The notes below the pieces were generated by a model, which saw only the letters and a list, made by a program, of their open reading frames with translations, had not been told where the DNA came from and ran no database searches. Source: Ashinkailepas kermadecensis (lineage: Eukaryota; Arthropoda; Thecostraca; Neolepadidae). From it: a stretch of 64,000 nt of DNA. Shown piece by piece: positions 45,109 through 54,985 of the stretch; within the stretch, counting starts at the first letter, position 1; every line of letters starts with the position of its first letter. A program made the translations under genes and the position numbers. The DNA is taken from positions 124,001 to 188,000 of the forward strand of contig JAOTOM010004797.1 of the NCBI GenBank assembly GCA_034440615.1. Direction: 5' to 3'.

Positions 45109-46000
45109 CACACACCTTTTTCGCTCGCCTTTGATGGTCCGCGGGGAGCTCACGTACGCATTTTCGACACGGCCAGCGACCGACCGTCTGGCGCACTGAC
45201 AGGGCGGCCGCGGCGGGCTGAGAGGCAGCACCGAGCCTACAGCTAGCCAACTGGGAGACATTTTTTAAAATCTTTAGCAGAGGCAGAGTGCCATCCGCTA
45301 GAGACTGTTACGTTAAGGAAGGAATTACGTTAATCCGGCTTATGTGGCATCCGGTTATGGCATCCAGTTGATCAGGTCGAAATGACGACGAGTGGTCGAT
45401 TGACGTGGTGCCAATGTCGATATGCATTGCGCTGAGTATCTATAGGCTGCCGATTGTTGCTTATTTTGAAGGGTGGGACGGTAGCATTTTGGTTTCAGCT
45501 AATGCACACAGGGCCTGGCTAATGTCCTGCATCGTCAATTTGCAGTCACGCCGATGTAATAGTATGCTGTTTCGCTACTGGTCTCCGAAACAGCGGACTT
45601 TTCCCAGGCCACCGACGTTTTCAGAGCTACCCGACATCCCCAAGAGCGGTGGACACGCCTGCAGTCGCCCTGCGTGCCCGAGGCTGCCCAGCACGCTCAG
45701 TGGCGCGGCTGCCTGACCTGTTCAGCGACACCGCCCAGAGTGAGACGTCGACGCGGCCGGCTGTCACCGCAGGCGCCCGCTACCTTCATCACGAGCGGTG
45801 CGGGCGCGCCGCAAAAACGCCGCCGGTGATCAATGACGCGTATCCGTCTCGGCCGCGTCCGGCGACACCCCGCACCCTCCTCCGGCGACTGCGTCAACAA
45901 CAGCAGGGCCACTTCGCCGCGAAAACAAACAGCCGACACTGACGGATCGGCCACCGCCGTCGTCTGTTTGTGTGTGCAGCGCGCACGGCTCCGTGCCGAG
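45109..46000. other. Unassigned sequence, CpG-rich from 45640
   Basis: Overlapping frames of 60-140 codons on both strands in CpG-rich DNA show no known domain. This could be an island, but no start signal is seen. Confidence 0.35.
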
Positions 46001-46235
46001 CGCACATGTCGCGTGTCCATCATGGGAGTGCATGTCGCGCGTCGATCATGGCAGCACAGTTCGCACCGCCCGCCATGGGGTCGCACGCCGCATATTCGCC
46101 ATGAGAGCACGTGCGACATGGAATCACAGTTTGCACTCCAGCCACGGGGTCACAGGTGCAGATTCATCATGAGAACACGTGCGATATGTCCATCGTGAGA
46201 GCACAGCTCGCATATCCACTACGGCACTGCCGTCG
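46001..46235. repeat. Degenerate repeat of about 32 bp
   Basis: Words such as GCACATGTCGCGTGTCCATC, GCATGTCGCGCGTCGATCAT and GCACGTGCGACATGGAATCA recur about every 30-35 bp, strongly drifted. Confidence 0.6.
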
Positions 46236-46409
46236 GTCGTTGTTGTCCACCTCCTAGTACGCCACGCTCAGCTCACGTCTCGGCTGCGTACGTCATTTCC
46301 GATCAGTCCGTGCACGGATAAAGAGGCCCGTTCAATACACCAGTGCGTAGCCCCGCACAGGGAGAACACGGGCAGTGCACAATCGGGCAGCTTGGCTGGA
46401 TGCTGAGAC

Positions 46410-46825
46410 GCTGCACAGCGCACCACTCGTGACAGTTGCGTGGTCCGCCGACCGCCAGCACACCACTCGTGACAGCTGCGTGGTCCGCCGGCCACCAGCG
46501 CACCACTCGTGACAGCTGCGTGGTCCGCCGGCCACCAGCGCACCACTCGTGACAGCTGTGTAGCCCGCCGACCACCAGCGCACCACTCGTGACAGCTGTG
46601 TAGCCCCCCGACCACCAGCGCACCACTCGTGACAGCGGTGTGGTCCGCCGACCACCAGCACACCACTCGTGACAGCTGCGTGGTCCTCCGACCACCAGCG
46701 CACCACTCGTGACAGCTGTGTAGCCCGCCGACCACCAGCGCACCACTCGTGACAGCTGTGTAGCCCGCCGACCGCCAGCACACCACTCGTGACAGCTGTG
46801 TGGCACGCCGGCCACCAGCGCGCGC
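46410..46825. repeat. 40-bp minisatellite, about 10 copies
   Basis: The units contain CGCACCACTCGTGACAGCTG and CGTGGTCCGCCGGCCACCAG, with variants TGTGTAGCCCGCCGACC. Three minus frames stay open for 149-197 codons because the unit has no stop in any phase. Confidence 0.95.
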
Positions 46826-46832
46826 ATCGGTG

Positions 46833-47690
46833 CGTGTCGGCAGAGGAGAGAAGGGCGTCAAGGCAGGGGAGAGGATAGCGTCAGGGCAGAGGAGAGAAGG
46901 TCGTCAGGCAGGGGAAAGGAGGATGTCAGGGCAGGGGAGAGGAGGGCGTCAGGGTGTGGGAGAGGAAGGCGTCAGGGAATGGGAGAGAAGGGCGTCAGGG
47001 TGTGGGAGAGGAGAGCGTCAGGGTATTGGAGAGGAAGGCGCCAGGGCAGGGCAGAGGAGGGTGACAGGCATGGGAGAGGAGGGCGTCAGGGTGTGGGAGA
47101 GGAGGGCGTCAGGGTATGGGAGAGGAGGGCGTCAGGGTGTGGGAGAGGAGGGCGTCAGGGCATGGGAGAGGAGGGCGTCAGGGCATGGGAGAGAAGGGCG
47201 TCAGGGCAGGGAGTGGATGGCGTCAGGGTATGGGAGAGAAGGGCGTCAGGGCAGGGGAGATGAGGGTGACAGGCATGGGAGAGGAGGGCATCAGGTTGCT
47301 GGAGAGGAGGGCGTCAGGGCAGGGGAGAGGAGGGCGTCAAGGCAGGGAGTGGAGGGCGTCAGGGTATGGGAGAGAAGGGCGTCAGGCAGGGGAGAGGAGA
47401 GTGTCAGGTTAGGGGAGAGGAGGGCGTCAGGGCAGGGGAGATGAGGGTGTCAGGCATGGGAGAGGAGGGCGTCAGGGTGTGGGAGTGGAGGGCGTCAGGG
47501 TGTGGGAGAGGAGAGCGTCAGGGCAGGGGAGAGGAGGACGTCAGGGTGTGGGAGAGGAGGGCGTCAGGGTATGGGAGAGGAGGGCGTCAGGGTGTGGGAG
47601 AGGAGAGCGTCAGGGCAGGGGAGAGGAGAGCGTCAGGGCAGGGCAGAGGATGGCGTCAGGGCAGGGGAGAGGGGGGAGTCATGGTAGGTC
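46833..47690. repeat. 24-bp G-rich minisatellite, about 36 copies
   Basis: The unit is GGGCGTCAGGGTGTGGGAGA plus GGAG. Variants have GGGCAGGGGAG, GGGTATGGGAG or GGCATGGGAG in place of GGGTGTGGGAG. Four G3 runs with loops of 5, 3 and 6 nt occur, for example at 47127-47152, which fits the G-quadruplex pattern. The plus frames of up to 214 codons (GERRASGQ type) follow from 24 being a multiple of three. Confidence 0.97.
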
Positions 47691-47729
47691 GTCAGGGCAG
47701 ATCAGTAATTTAGCAGCTGCGCACTAGAC

Positions 47730-48095
47730 TGGCATACGACACCGAAAGCTGGCATACGATACCGAAACCTGGCATACGACACCGAAACCTGGCATACGAC
47801 ACCGAAACCTGGCATACGACACCGAAACCTGGCATACGACACCGAAACCATGGCATACGACACCGAAACCTGGCATACGACACCGAAACCTGGCATACGA
47901 CACCGAAACCATGGCATACGACACCGAAACCTGGCATACGATACCGAAGCCTGGCATACGCCATCGAAGCCTGGCATACGCCATCGAAGCCTGGCATACG
48001 ACACCGAAACCTGGCATACGATACCGAAGCCTGGCATACGCCACCGAAGCCTGAGATATGCCACCGAAGCCTGACGTACGACACCGAGGCCTGGC
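47730..48095. repeat. 20-bp minisatellite, about 18 copies
   Basis: The unit is CTGGCATACGACACCGAAAC. Variants have GATACCGAAGC, GCCATCGAAGC or GCCACCGAAGC towards the right. Two units carry an extra AT (CCATGGCATACG). Confidence 0.97.
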
Positions 48096-49020
48096 TATCC
48101 GTACATCACGTTGGGGACTCCATCTGTCTTGCACGCCGGTAATAACCGCGTTCATCAGTGTTAGAAATTTCATCAGATCCCGGCGGCCGATTCCTGGCTC
48201 GTTGAGGCGGCAGTGTCGCACGGTCGTTTTCGGGCAGAATTACTGCAGTGAAATGGCCCTAGTGCGTGCGGTGCCTGTCAACTATCAACTTCCATCCCAT
48301 GAGAGCATTATTCAACTCCAGAGAAAGGAGCGGATGTGGCAACAAGGCTGTGCATGTTAGAGCTGCCGCCAAACAGCACATCCCAGATACACTAAGTGTC
48401 ATACAGTGAGCTGTATGGCATGAAATCGCTTAGTTTTGTATGCACTAAGCAATCTTGATATTGCATCTTTCTTTTAACATACGAAGACAACAGAACATAA
48501 GAAATGCCCATCAGTTCTATTGGGCAGCACATCGGAAGAGTTGGTTTGGCTAGAAGCTCTTACCGACTGCGCTTAGCTCAGCAGTGACCGAGACAATTGG
48601 CGCCCTGGAGGGTTTCGGAAGTCTAGTAGTGAATAGCTCCCCAGCGTCAAGCCGAAGGGTCATGAGTTCGGAAGTCGCAATCAGCCGCATTTTCGTTCCT
48701 GTTCGCGGGCGGCCGCCGAACCTGATTAGCGACACTATACAGTGTCGGCAGTTGACTACGACAATAAATCACGGGGTAAAAAGCCTCGTCACTGGGACCG
48801 ACCCTCGCCCTCGGTCGCTGCGGGCAGCAAAAAGTTGGGCGGGCAGTGGCCGGCACCTCTCCTCTCACCAGACACCCGGGGCGGTGGGCACAATGGCCGA
48901 ACCAGCAGGTCGGCACCGACGAGCCGGCCACCAGTCGGCTCGTCGTCACCGACGCTGCTCCCAGCCGTGTTGTGCCGCTGAGGTCCGCAGACAACAGCGT
49001 CTTGGGACGAGATCGGGCCA
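48096..49020. other. Unassigned sequence with a SINE-like patch
   Basis: CATGAGTTCGGAAGTCGC (48661-48678) resembles a drifted B box, which may mark a SINE at about 48580-48730. From 48780 the DNA is CpG-rich. No gene is recognised. Confidence 0.35.
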
Positions 49021-49320
49021 GCTCCGGCTTCGGCTCCGGCTCAGGCTCCGGGTTCGGCTCAGGCTCAGGCTCCACGTCTGGCTCTGACTCTGGCTTTGGC
49101 TCTGGCTCTGGGTTTGATTTTCGCTCCGGCTCTGTCTCTGAGCTTTGGCTGTGGCTTTGGCTCTGGCTCTGGCTCTAGCTCCGGCTCCGGCTCTGGCTCT
49201 GGCTCTGGCTCCGGCTTCGGTCCTGGCTCTGGCTTTGTCTCTTACTCCGGCTTTGGCCCCAGGTCTGCTTCTGGCTCAAGTCTTCGTTCCGGCTCCATTT
49301 ATGGTTCAGGCTCTGGTTTT
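49021..49320. repeat. Hexamer repeat (GGCTCC/GGCTCT)n
   Basis: About 50 hexamers GGCTCY, GGCTTY or GGTTCG. The frames read as Gly-Ser, Ala-Leu or Glu-Pro repeats, up to 110 codons, on both strands. Confidence 0.95.
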
Positions 49321-49369
49321 GGCCCCCTCTCCTTCCCTCCCTTTTGAGGGACCGGCAGATTTTCGGAGG

Positions 49370-50225
49370 CCCTAATGTGTTTACATAGTGCCGGGCGAGT
49401 TTCTTTGAGGACCATCTCGCTTCCTGCGTGTTCCAGCATGATTTGCTGCCACGTCGCTTCTGAGGCCCCGGTGTGTTTTGAAGTCCTCCGGTATGTTACT
49501 AAGGGCTCTTTGTGGGTATATTTAGGGGCCCGGCGCATATTTTAAGGCCGTGTCGCTTTTGCAGGATTCTTCGTTTTGCCCGGTGCATTTTTAGGTACCC
49601 AGTGTGCTTTTAGGGCCTTGCTATGTTTATTGGAACCCCCAATGCAAATTGCTGGTGCCCCAGCGCGATTTTAGGCGGATCCGGCGCGATTTATGGGGTT
49701 CGGGTCCGATTTTTCCAGGCCAGAGATTCTGGGGCCCTAATGCGTGTTTTCTGGGATTGACGAGATTATTATGGACCTCTTCTGAATGTTTCGGAGCCCG
49801 GGTGGCTTTTCCAGGTCCCAGCGCGATATTTCTGGCCACGGTACGTTTTCCGAGGTCCTACGAAATAGCTGGGGCAACTGACATGATTTTGTGTGGCTCC
49901 GAGAGATTTTCTGGGCCCGCCATTTATTTTTCGTAATCCCCGCTTGTGCTTTTGGGATCCGGCTTGATTTTTCGTGGTCCGGATGCGATATTTGGTGCTC
50001 CGATGTATTTATTTGGAACCACGACGGAATCTTGGGGCCCAGTGCGAATTTTCCTGGATCTGGAGTGATATTTCAGCGCAGGCGCTAGTCTTTGGAGTCG
50101 CAATGTGAGCTGTCAGGGCCCAACGCGAGTTTTCTGAGCCCGATGAGATTTGTCTTGACCTCTTCTGAATTTGTCTAAGCCCGGATAGCTTTTCCTGGAC
50201 AAGCGTGATTTCTCGGGACCCGGCT
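49370..50225. repeat. Ancient degenerate repeat of about 24 bp
   Basis: A loose word CCCGGYGCGATTTTTNGGGC recurs roughly every 22-26 bp: CCCGGCGCATATTTTAAGG, CCCGGTGCATTTTTAGG, CCCAGCGCGATTTTAGG and ATCCGGCGCGATTTATGGG are clear examples. I estimate about 35 copies. Changes are heavy, so it would be missed by strict repeat finders. Confidence 0.7.
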
Positions 50226-50229
50226 GGAT

Positions 50230-51780
50230 TATTTAGTCTCTCTGTTTCTCTCCGCACGACCCCAGTTTCGAACCGTTGTGTCGAAACCAACGTGCCTGGT
50301 TTCGCCCATCGACGCTCCTACTACCAACTTCTTCGCTACGGCATAAAAGTTAAATCTCAGCACAACCATTCTTCGAACTCTTCACGTTTCCTGACCGCAT
50401 GCAATAACCGTGGTAGCGGTCGCGCTGTTCTCACGGTCTCTGGATTTATATGTGACTTGCGCAAGACGCTTCAAATACCACATATGACGATCAGGAAATG
50501 TGCCGTATTTTTCACATTCTAGCTTTACCATCCTCCAAGCGTCTTTCTTATTTTCTCCGAGCCAAAAAAGCTTCCAAATGCAGGAATCCAAGAACAGTTT
50601 AAGACAGTTCGGGACGTCATCGTGGTGATGCGTATATTTATACTGATGGCTTCCGACAGACTGGTGCTGCGTTTGAGTCTCAGATGTGGTATGACAATCC
50701 CATTTTAAAGATTTCATGTCAGTTTGTGCTGCCGAGACGGCTGCCATTCACGGTGTATTGCAACACATCGTTCACCATACACTACCCAAGGTGAGGATTT
50801 GTTGCGATTCTAGGTCTGTGCTCAAAGCAATATTTCAATACCACGTTATGTATCATTTTATTGCAGGTGATATTCAAGAAATACTGAGGAAATATCCAAA
50901 CATCAGTATTCGTTTTCTGTGGATACTCGGCCGCTGTAGGATAGCTGGGAACAAAAAAAGTAGATAGATTAGCAAAAGATAGTCAAACATTTCCACTTCA
51001 TTCCATCTGTTCATATTCCCTTCCTGACTCACTTTCAATTATCAGCTTTCTGCAGTGCAGTGGTCCGTCTTTCAGAAGTAGTGAGAACTATCACCTCACC
51101 CTCATCTGTGCCACATTAAGCAAAATATACAACATTTGCCAGGTCAACATAAAAGTCGACTATCTGAAATAGTTCTGGCACGACTTGGTGTGTCATACCC
51201 ATTACATCTGAGCATCCGAAGCGCTCGCCATGTTTGCAATCACCGCAACACTCAACTGACTATCGAACTTTTTATGTAGCGCTGCCCGCTTCTTGCTCCT
51301 CATCGCCTGCCCCTCCAACGAGCTGCTGCTCGTGAAAACGTTCAATTTGATTTTAAAAACCCTGCTTGGCACCGATCACCCAGATCTACCGTAGACCCTA
51401 CTTACCTATCTGAAGGCTTCTAATCCCATCGCCCGTATTTGGACCAATTGGGTGTTCACCTGTGCACATTTTGGCGAATTGTGTACACGGTTTTCTCAAT
51501 TTCGAGCAGATTGTTTCCTCTGGTTTATCCGTAGGTACAGCTTCAGGCTTGCCTACTGTGTTACGTTTGCCGTGAATAAATCGCAAGTGCTTAGAACTTT
51601 GTTGTTCCACTATGTCGGGCAGCATAGCACGGACCCCGCCGGGGGTGATCAGACCGGGTGTTTGTCGGACGCTGGCGGCACTCATCCCTGCTGGGTTGCA
51701 TTGCTGTCATTACCTGCAATAACCTTGGGTGACTTGCCTTTGGCCGGCGTACTGTGCCCCCTACACTAGTTTGTTGTTAC
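50230..51780 (+). mobile_element. Decayed LINE 3' half with RNase H
   Basis: It starts abruptly after the degenerate repeat with TTPVSNRCVETNVPGF and HRRSYYQLLRYGIKVKSQ, the post-palm segment of LINE reverse transcriptases. It continues with RNase H (about 50630-50990) and a C-terminal region: LARLGVSY at about 51175, then a C-N-H-like block at 51230. Frameshifts and stops are frequent. The palm and endonuclease are missing. The right limit is uncertain, and no tail is seen. Confidence 0.75.
50630..50990 (+). pseudogene. LINE RNase H remnant
   Basis: AYIYTDGFRQTGAAF (about 50628-50672) fits the first block of RNase H, with its catalytic Asp. CAAETAAIHGVLQHI fits the AE--AI--AL block with its catalytic Glu. 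ICCDSRSVLKAI fits the SDS-S-L-A- block with its catalytic Asp. ISIRFLWILGRCRIAGNKKS fits F-W-PGH-GI-GNE, with PGH altered to LGR and GNE to GNK. Frame changes near 50690 and 50960 break it. Confidence 0.8.
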
Positions 51781-52137
51781 CGAGGACCCATGAGCCGGAT
51801 TGGCTCTCTCCTTATCGGCCATTTTAACCTTAGCGTATCCTTGCATTGCTTGGACAGCGATTACCCGGTACAGTATCCTTCCCCACCGGGCTGACCGGCA
51901 ATAAGCCACCGGCAAGCAAAAAACAGAATTGTGACCAGTGGCGACGCGCCGCGGCGACGTTCCAAACTACGCCTAAATATTTGCCGGGGATTGGGAGCCG
52001 GGAGGCAGCCGACGCGACCGAACAGCTTCCGAGACGTGGGCGCCTCTGACGCCAGGTGAGCCGAGTCTCGGCCGGCATACACAGACGGACGAATTTAAAC
52101 CGGCCGCGGCCGACGGTGATGTCAACACACAGGCGGA
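51781..52137. other. Unassigned CpG-rich sequence
   Basis: No gene or repeat is recognised between the LINE remnant and the 19-bp array. Confidence 0.4.
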
Positions 52138-52280
52138 TCGTGTCGGGGTGTGGCTGGTGTGTCGGGGCGTGGCTGGTGTGTCGGGGCGTGGCTGGTGTGT
52201 CGGGGTGTGGTTGGTGTGTCCGAGCGTGGCTGGTGTGTCGTGGTGTGGCTGGTGTGTCAGGGTGTGACTGGTGTGTCGGA
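52138..52280. repeat. 19-bp minisatellite, about 7 copies
   Basis: The unit is GTCGGGGCGTGGCTGGTGT, with variants GGGTGTGG and CGAGCGTGG. The period is 19 bp. Confidence 0.95.
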
Positions 52281-52389
52281 CATGTTACGGCTACGCCCTC
52301 GCCGCTGCAGGGGAACTGGGACTCGTTGCCAAGCTTCGCCGCAGCCGCCAGTGCGTGGACGATGCGTCCGAACAAATGCGTGGCACGGT

Positions 52390-52790
52390 GAGCCGTCTGC
52401 TGCTACGGACGTGCTGCCAGTCAGTCTGCCTGCTGATACGGACGTGCTGACAGCCAGTCTGTCTGCTGCTACGGACGTGCTGACAGCCAGTCTGCCTGCT
52501 GCTACGGACGTGCTGACAGCCAGTCTGTCTGCTGCTACGGACGTGCTGACAGCCAGTCTGCCTGCTGCTACGGACGTGCTGACAGCCAGTCTGTCTGCTG
52601 CTACGGACGTGCTGACAGCCAGTCTGTCTGCTGCTACGGACGTGCTGACAGCCAGTCTGCCTGCTGCTACGGACGTGCTGACAGCCAGTCTGTCTGCTGC
52701 TACGGACGTGCTGACAGCCAGTCTGCCTGCTGCTACGGACGTGCTGACAGCCAGTCTGTCTGCTGCTACGGACGTGCTGGCAGTCAGTCG
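52390..52790. repeat. 33-bp minisatellite, about 12 copies, with a 66-bp dimer pattern
   Basis: The unit contains GCTGCTACGGACGTGCTGAC and AGCCAGTCTGTCT or AGCCAGTCTGCCT. The T and C versions alternate for most of the array (one doubled T copy in the middle), so the true repeat is a 66-bp dimer. Multiples of three keep ATDVLTASLSA-type frames open on plus, and 200 codons on minus. Confidence 0.95.
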
Positions 52791-53129
52791 CCCATCGACT
52801 CAATTTCCCTGAGCTGGCGAGCCGATTTGAGTCAGTGAGCCGTTCTGGGCTGGCGATTCGAGCTGAGCGTTTACAGTTTGCCTTTCCGGACAACTGGGCT
52901 TATCTGAGCCAGCCTGGGTCGGAACAGCGCAGAGTTGGAACGGTCTTGGTTTTGAGTTAAGACATTCAGGATAGTCTGGAGTCTGAGAGTGTGGGGCGAG
53001 TGTGAGTTATGGGTATATGGGTATGGGTAATGGGTATACATAAGATGTCATGAAGTGGGCAGCAGGTTCTTTTCCGCTCCTATTTTCTGAAATTTTAAAT
53101 ATGCTTGCATTAATGCAATCGACTTGAAA
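52791..53129. other. Unassigned sequence
   Basis: GGGTATATGGGTATGGGTAAT repeats briefly near 53011. No gene is recognised. Confidence 0.4.
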
Positions 53130-53953
53130 TCGTTATTTTGTCCCCTTGGGACATCTCTTCATCTGTGCCCATGTACACGTCTATTTTGTCCCCTTGGGAC
53201 ATCTCTTCATCTGTGCCCATGTACACGTCTATTTTATCCCCTTGGGACATCTCTTCATCTGTGCCCATGTACACGTCTATTTTGTCCCCTTGGGACATCT
53301 CTTCATCTGTGCCCATGTACACGTCTATTTTGTCACCTTGGGACATCTCTTCATCTGTGCCCATGTACACGTCTATTTTGTCCCCTTGGGACATCTCTTC
53401 ATCTGTGCCCATGTACACGTCTATTTTGTCCCCTTGGGACATCTCTTCATCTGTGCCCATGTACACGTCTATTTTGTCCCCTGGAGACATCTCTTCATCT
53501 GTGCCCATGTACACGTCTATTTTGTCCCCTTGGGACATCTCTTCATCTGTGCCCATGTACACGTCTATTTTGTCCCGTTGGGACATCTCTTCATCTGTGC
53601 CCATGTACACGTCTATTTTGTCCCCTTGGGACATTCTTCATCTGTGCCCATGTACACATCTATTTTGTCCCCTTGGGACATCTCTTCATCTGTGCCCATG
53701 TACACGTCTATTTTGTCCCCTTGGGACATCTCTTCATCTGTGCCCATGTACACGTCTATTTTGTCCCCTTGAGACATCTCTTCATCTGTGCCCATGTACA
53801 CGTCTATTTTGTCCCCTTGGGACATCTCTTCATCTGTGCCCATGTACACGTCTATTTTGTCCCCTTGGGACATCTCTTCATCTGTGCCCATGTACACGTC
53901 TATTTTGTCCCCTTGGGACATCTCTTCATCTGTGCCCATGTACACGTCTATTT
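53130..53953. repeat. 48-bp minisatellite, about 17 copies, nearly identical
   Basis: The unit contains TGTCCCCTTGGGACATCTCT, TCATCTGTGCCCATGTACAC and GTCTATTT. Very few differences occur (CACC, GGAG, CGTT, one lost base near 53632). GTCCC-CTT-GGGAC forms a 5-bp stem in each unit. All three plus frames are open (up to 332 codons), and minus reads MSQGDKIDVYMGTDEE repeats. The one-base deletion is absorbed without consequence, which argues against a protein. Confidence 0.97.
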
Positions 53954-54085
53954 GCCAGACAGCGGTGCTGGTGCCTCAAGAATTGCGTAGCCTCCATAAC
54001 TGCATTTCCCCCGCATATTCCGCCTCTGCGGAGACTCCACTGGTCTACCTGTTCGAATGTGATGCGTGTATCTGATGGACCACGT

Positions 54086-54665
54086 CTGGAAGAGTGCCCC
54101 CTGACCGCCGGGACAGGTACCGACCACACCCCCTGACCGCCGGGACAGGTACCGACCACACCCCCTGACCGCCAGGACAGGTACCGACCACACCCCTTGA
54201 CCACGGGACAGGTACTGACCACACCCCCTGACACCAGGGACAGGTACGGACCACACACCCTGACCGCCGGGACAGGTACGGACCACACACCCTGACCGCC
54301 GGGACAGGTACCGACCACACCCCCTGACCACGGGACAGGTACTGACCACACCCCCTGACACCAGGGACAGGTACGGACCACACACCCTGACCGCCGGAAC
54401 AGGTACCGACCACACCCCCTGACCGCCGGGACAGGTACCGACCACACCCCCTGACCGCCAGAACAGGTACCGACCACACCCCCTGACCGCCGGGACAGGT
54501 ACCGATCACACCGTCTGACCCCCAGAACAGGTACCGACCACACTCTCTGACCGCTGGGACAGGTACCGACCACACCCCCTGGCCGCCGGGACAGGTACCG
54601 ACCACACCCCCTGACCCGCGAGACGGATAATAACCACACCCTCTAACCCCTGGTACAGTATCGAC
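54086..54665. repeat. 32-bp minisatellite, about 18 copies
   Basis: The unit contains GACCACACCCCCTGACCGCC and GGGACAGGTACC. The exact 32-bp period is seen from 54122 to 54154. Short 30- and 31-bp copies (CCACGGGACAGG) occur twice, in a repeated block of several units, so part of the array was duplicated as a block. ACAGGTACC is weakly donor-like. Confidence 0.95.
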
Positions 54666-54844
54666 CACGCCCACTTGGCACGCCCCGTGTCGCTGTGCCG
54701 GTCCCCAACGTAGACGTCTCGTTAACGGAGCGAGCAGCACACCCAGGCCGCTGATACGTGCTGGGTCAAGCGTTCCGGCCCGGTCATCTGTGAAGCCCAA
54801 CGTGTCAGGAACTCCTCTCGGGTAACTCCACCGCGTTCGAGTGT

Positions 54845-54985
54845 CGTTCAGGTAGTCGGCCAATGCGTGTACCTACACGCATGCGTGTTCGATCTGAGAA
54901 ACGGCCGACTACCTGTCGTTCAGGTAGTCGGCCAATGCGTGTACCTACACGCATGCGTGTACCTACACGCATGCGTGTTCGATCT
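54845..54985. repeat. Nested inverted and direct repeats
   Basis: CAGGTAGTCGGCC (54849-54861) pairs exactly with 54903-54915. Inside, ATGCGTGTA (54863-54871) pairs with 54874-54882. The whole left part is then repeated directly from about 54916, with an extra copy of GTGTACCTACACGCATGC. It resembles the end of a fold-back or MITE-like element, but no target duplication or transposase is seen. Confidence 0.75.

Noticed and set aside
53110..54136. Frames of 110-332 codons, including an acidic 16-residue repeat (MSQGDKIDVYMGTDEE)
   Set aside because: They arise from the 48-bp array; three plus frames and one minus frame are open, and a one-base deletion is tolerated.
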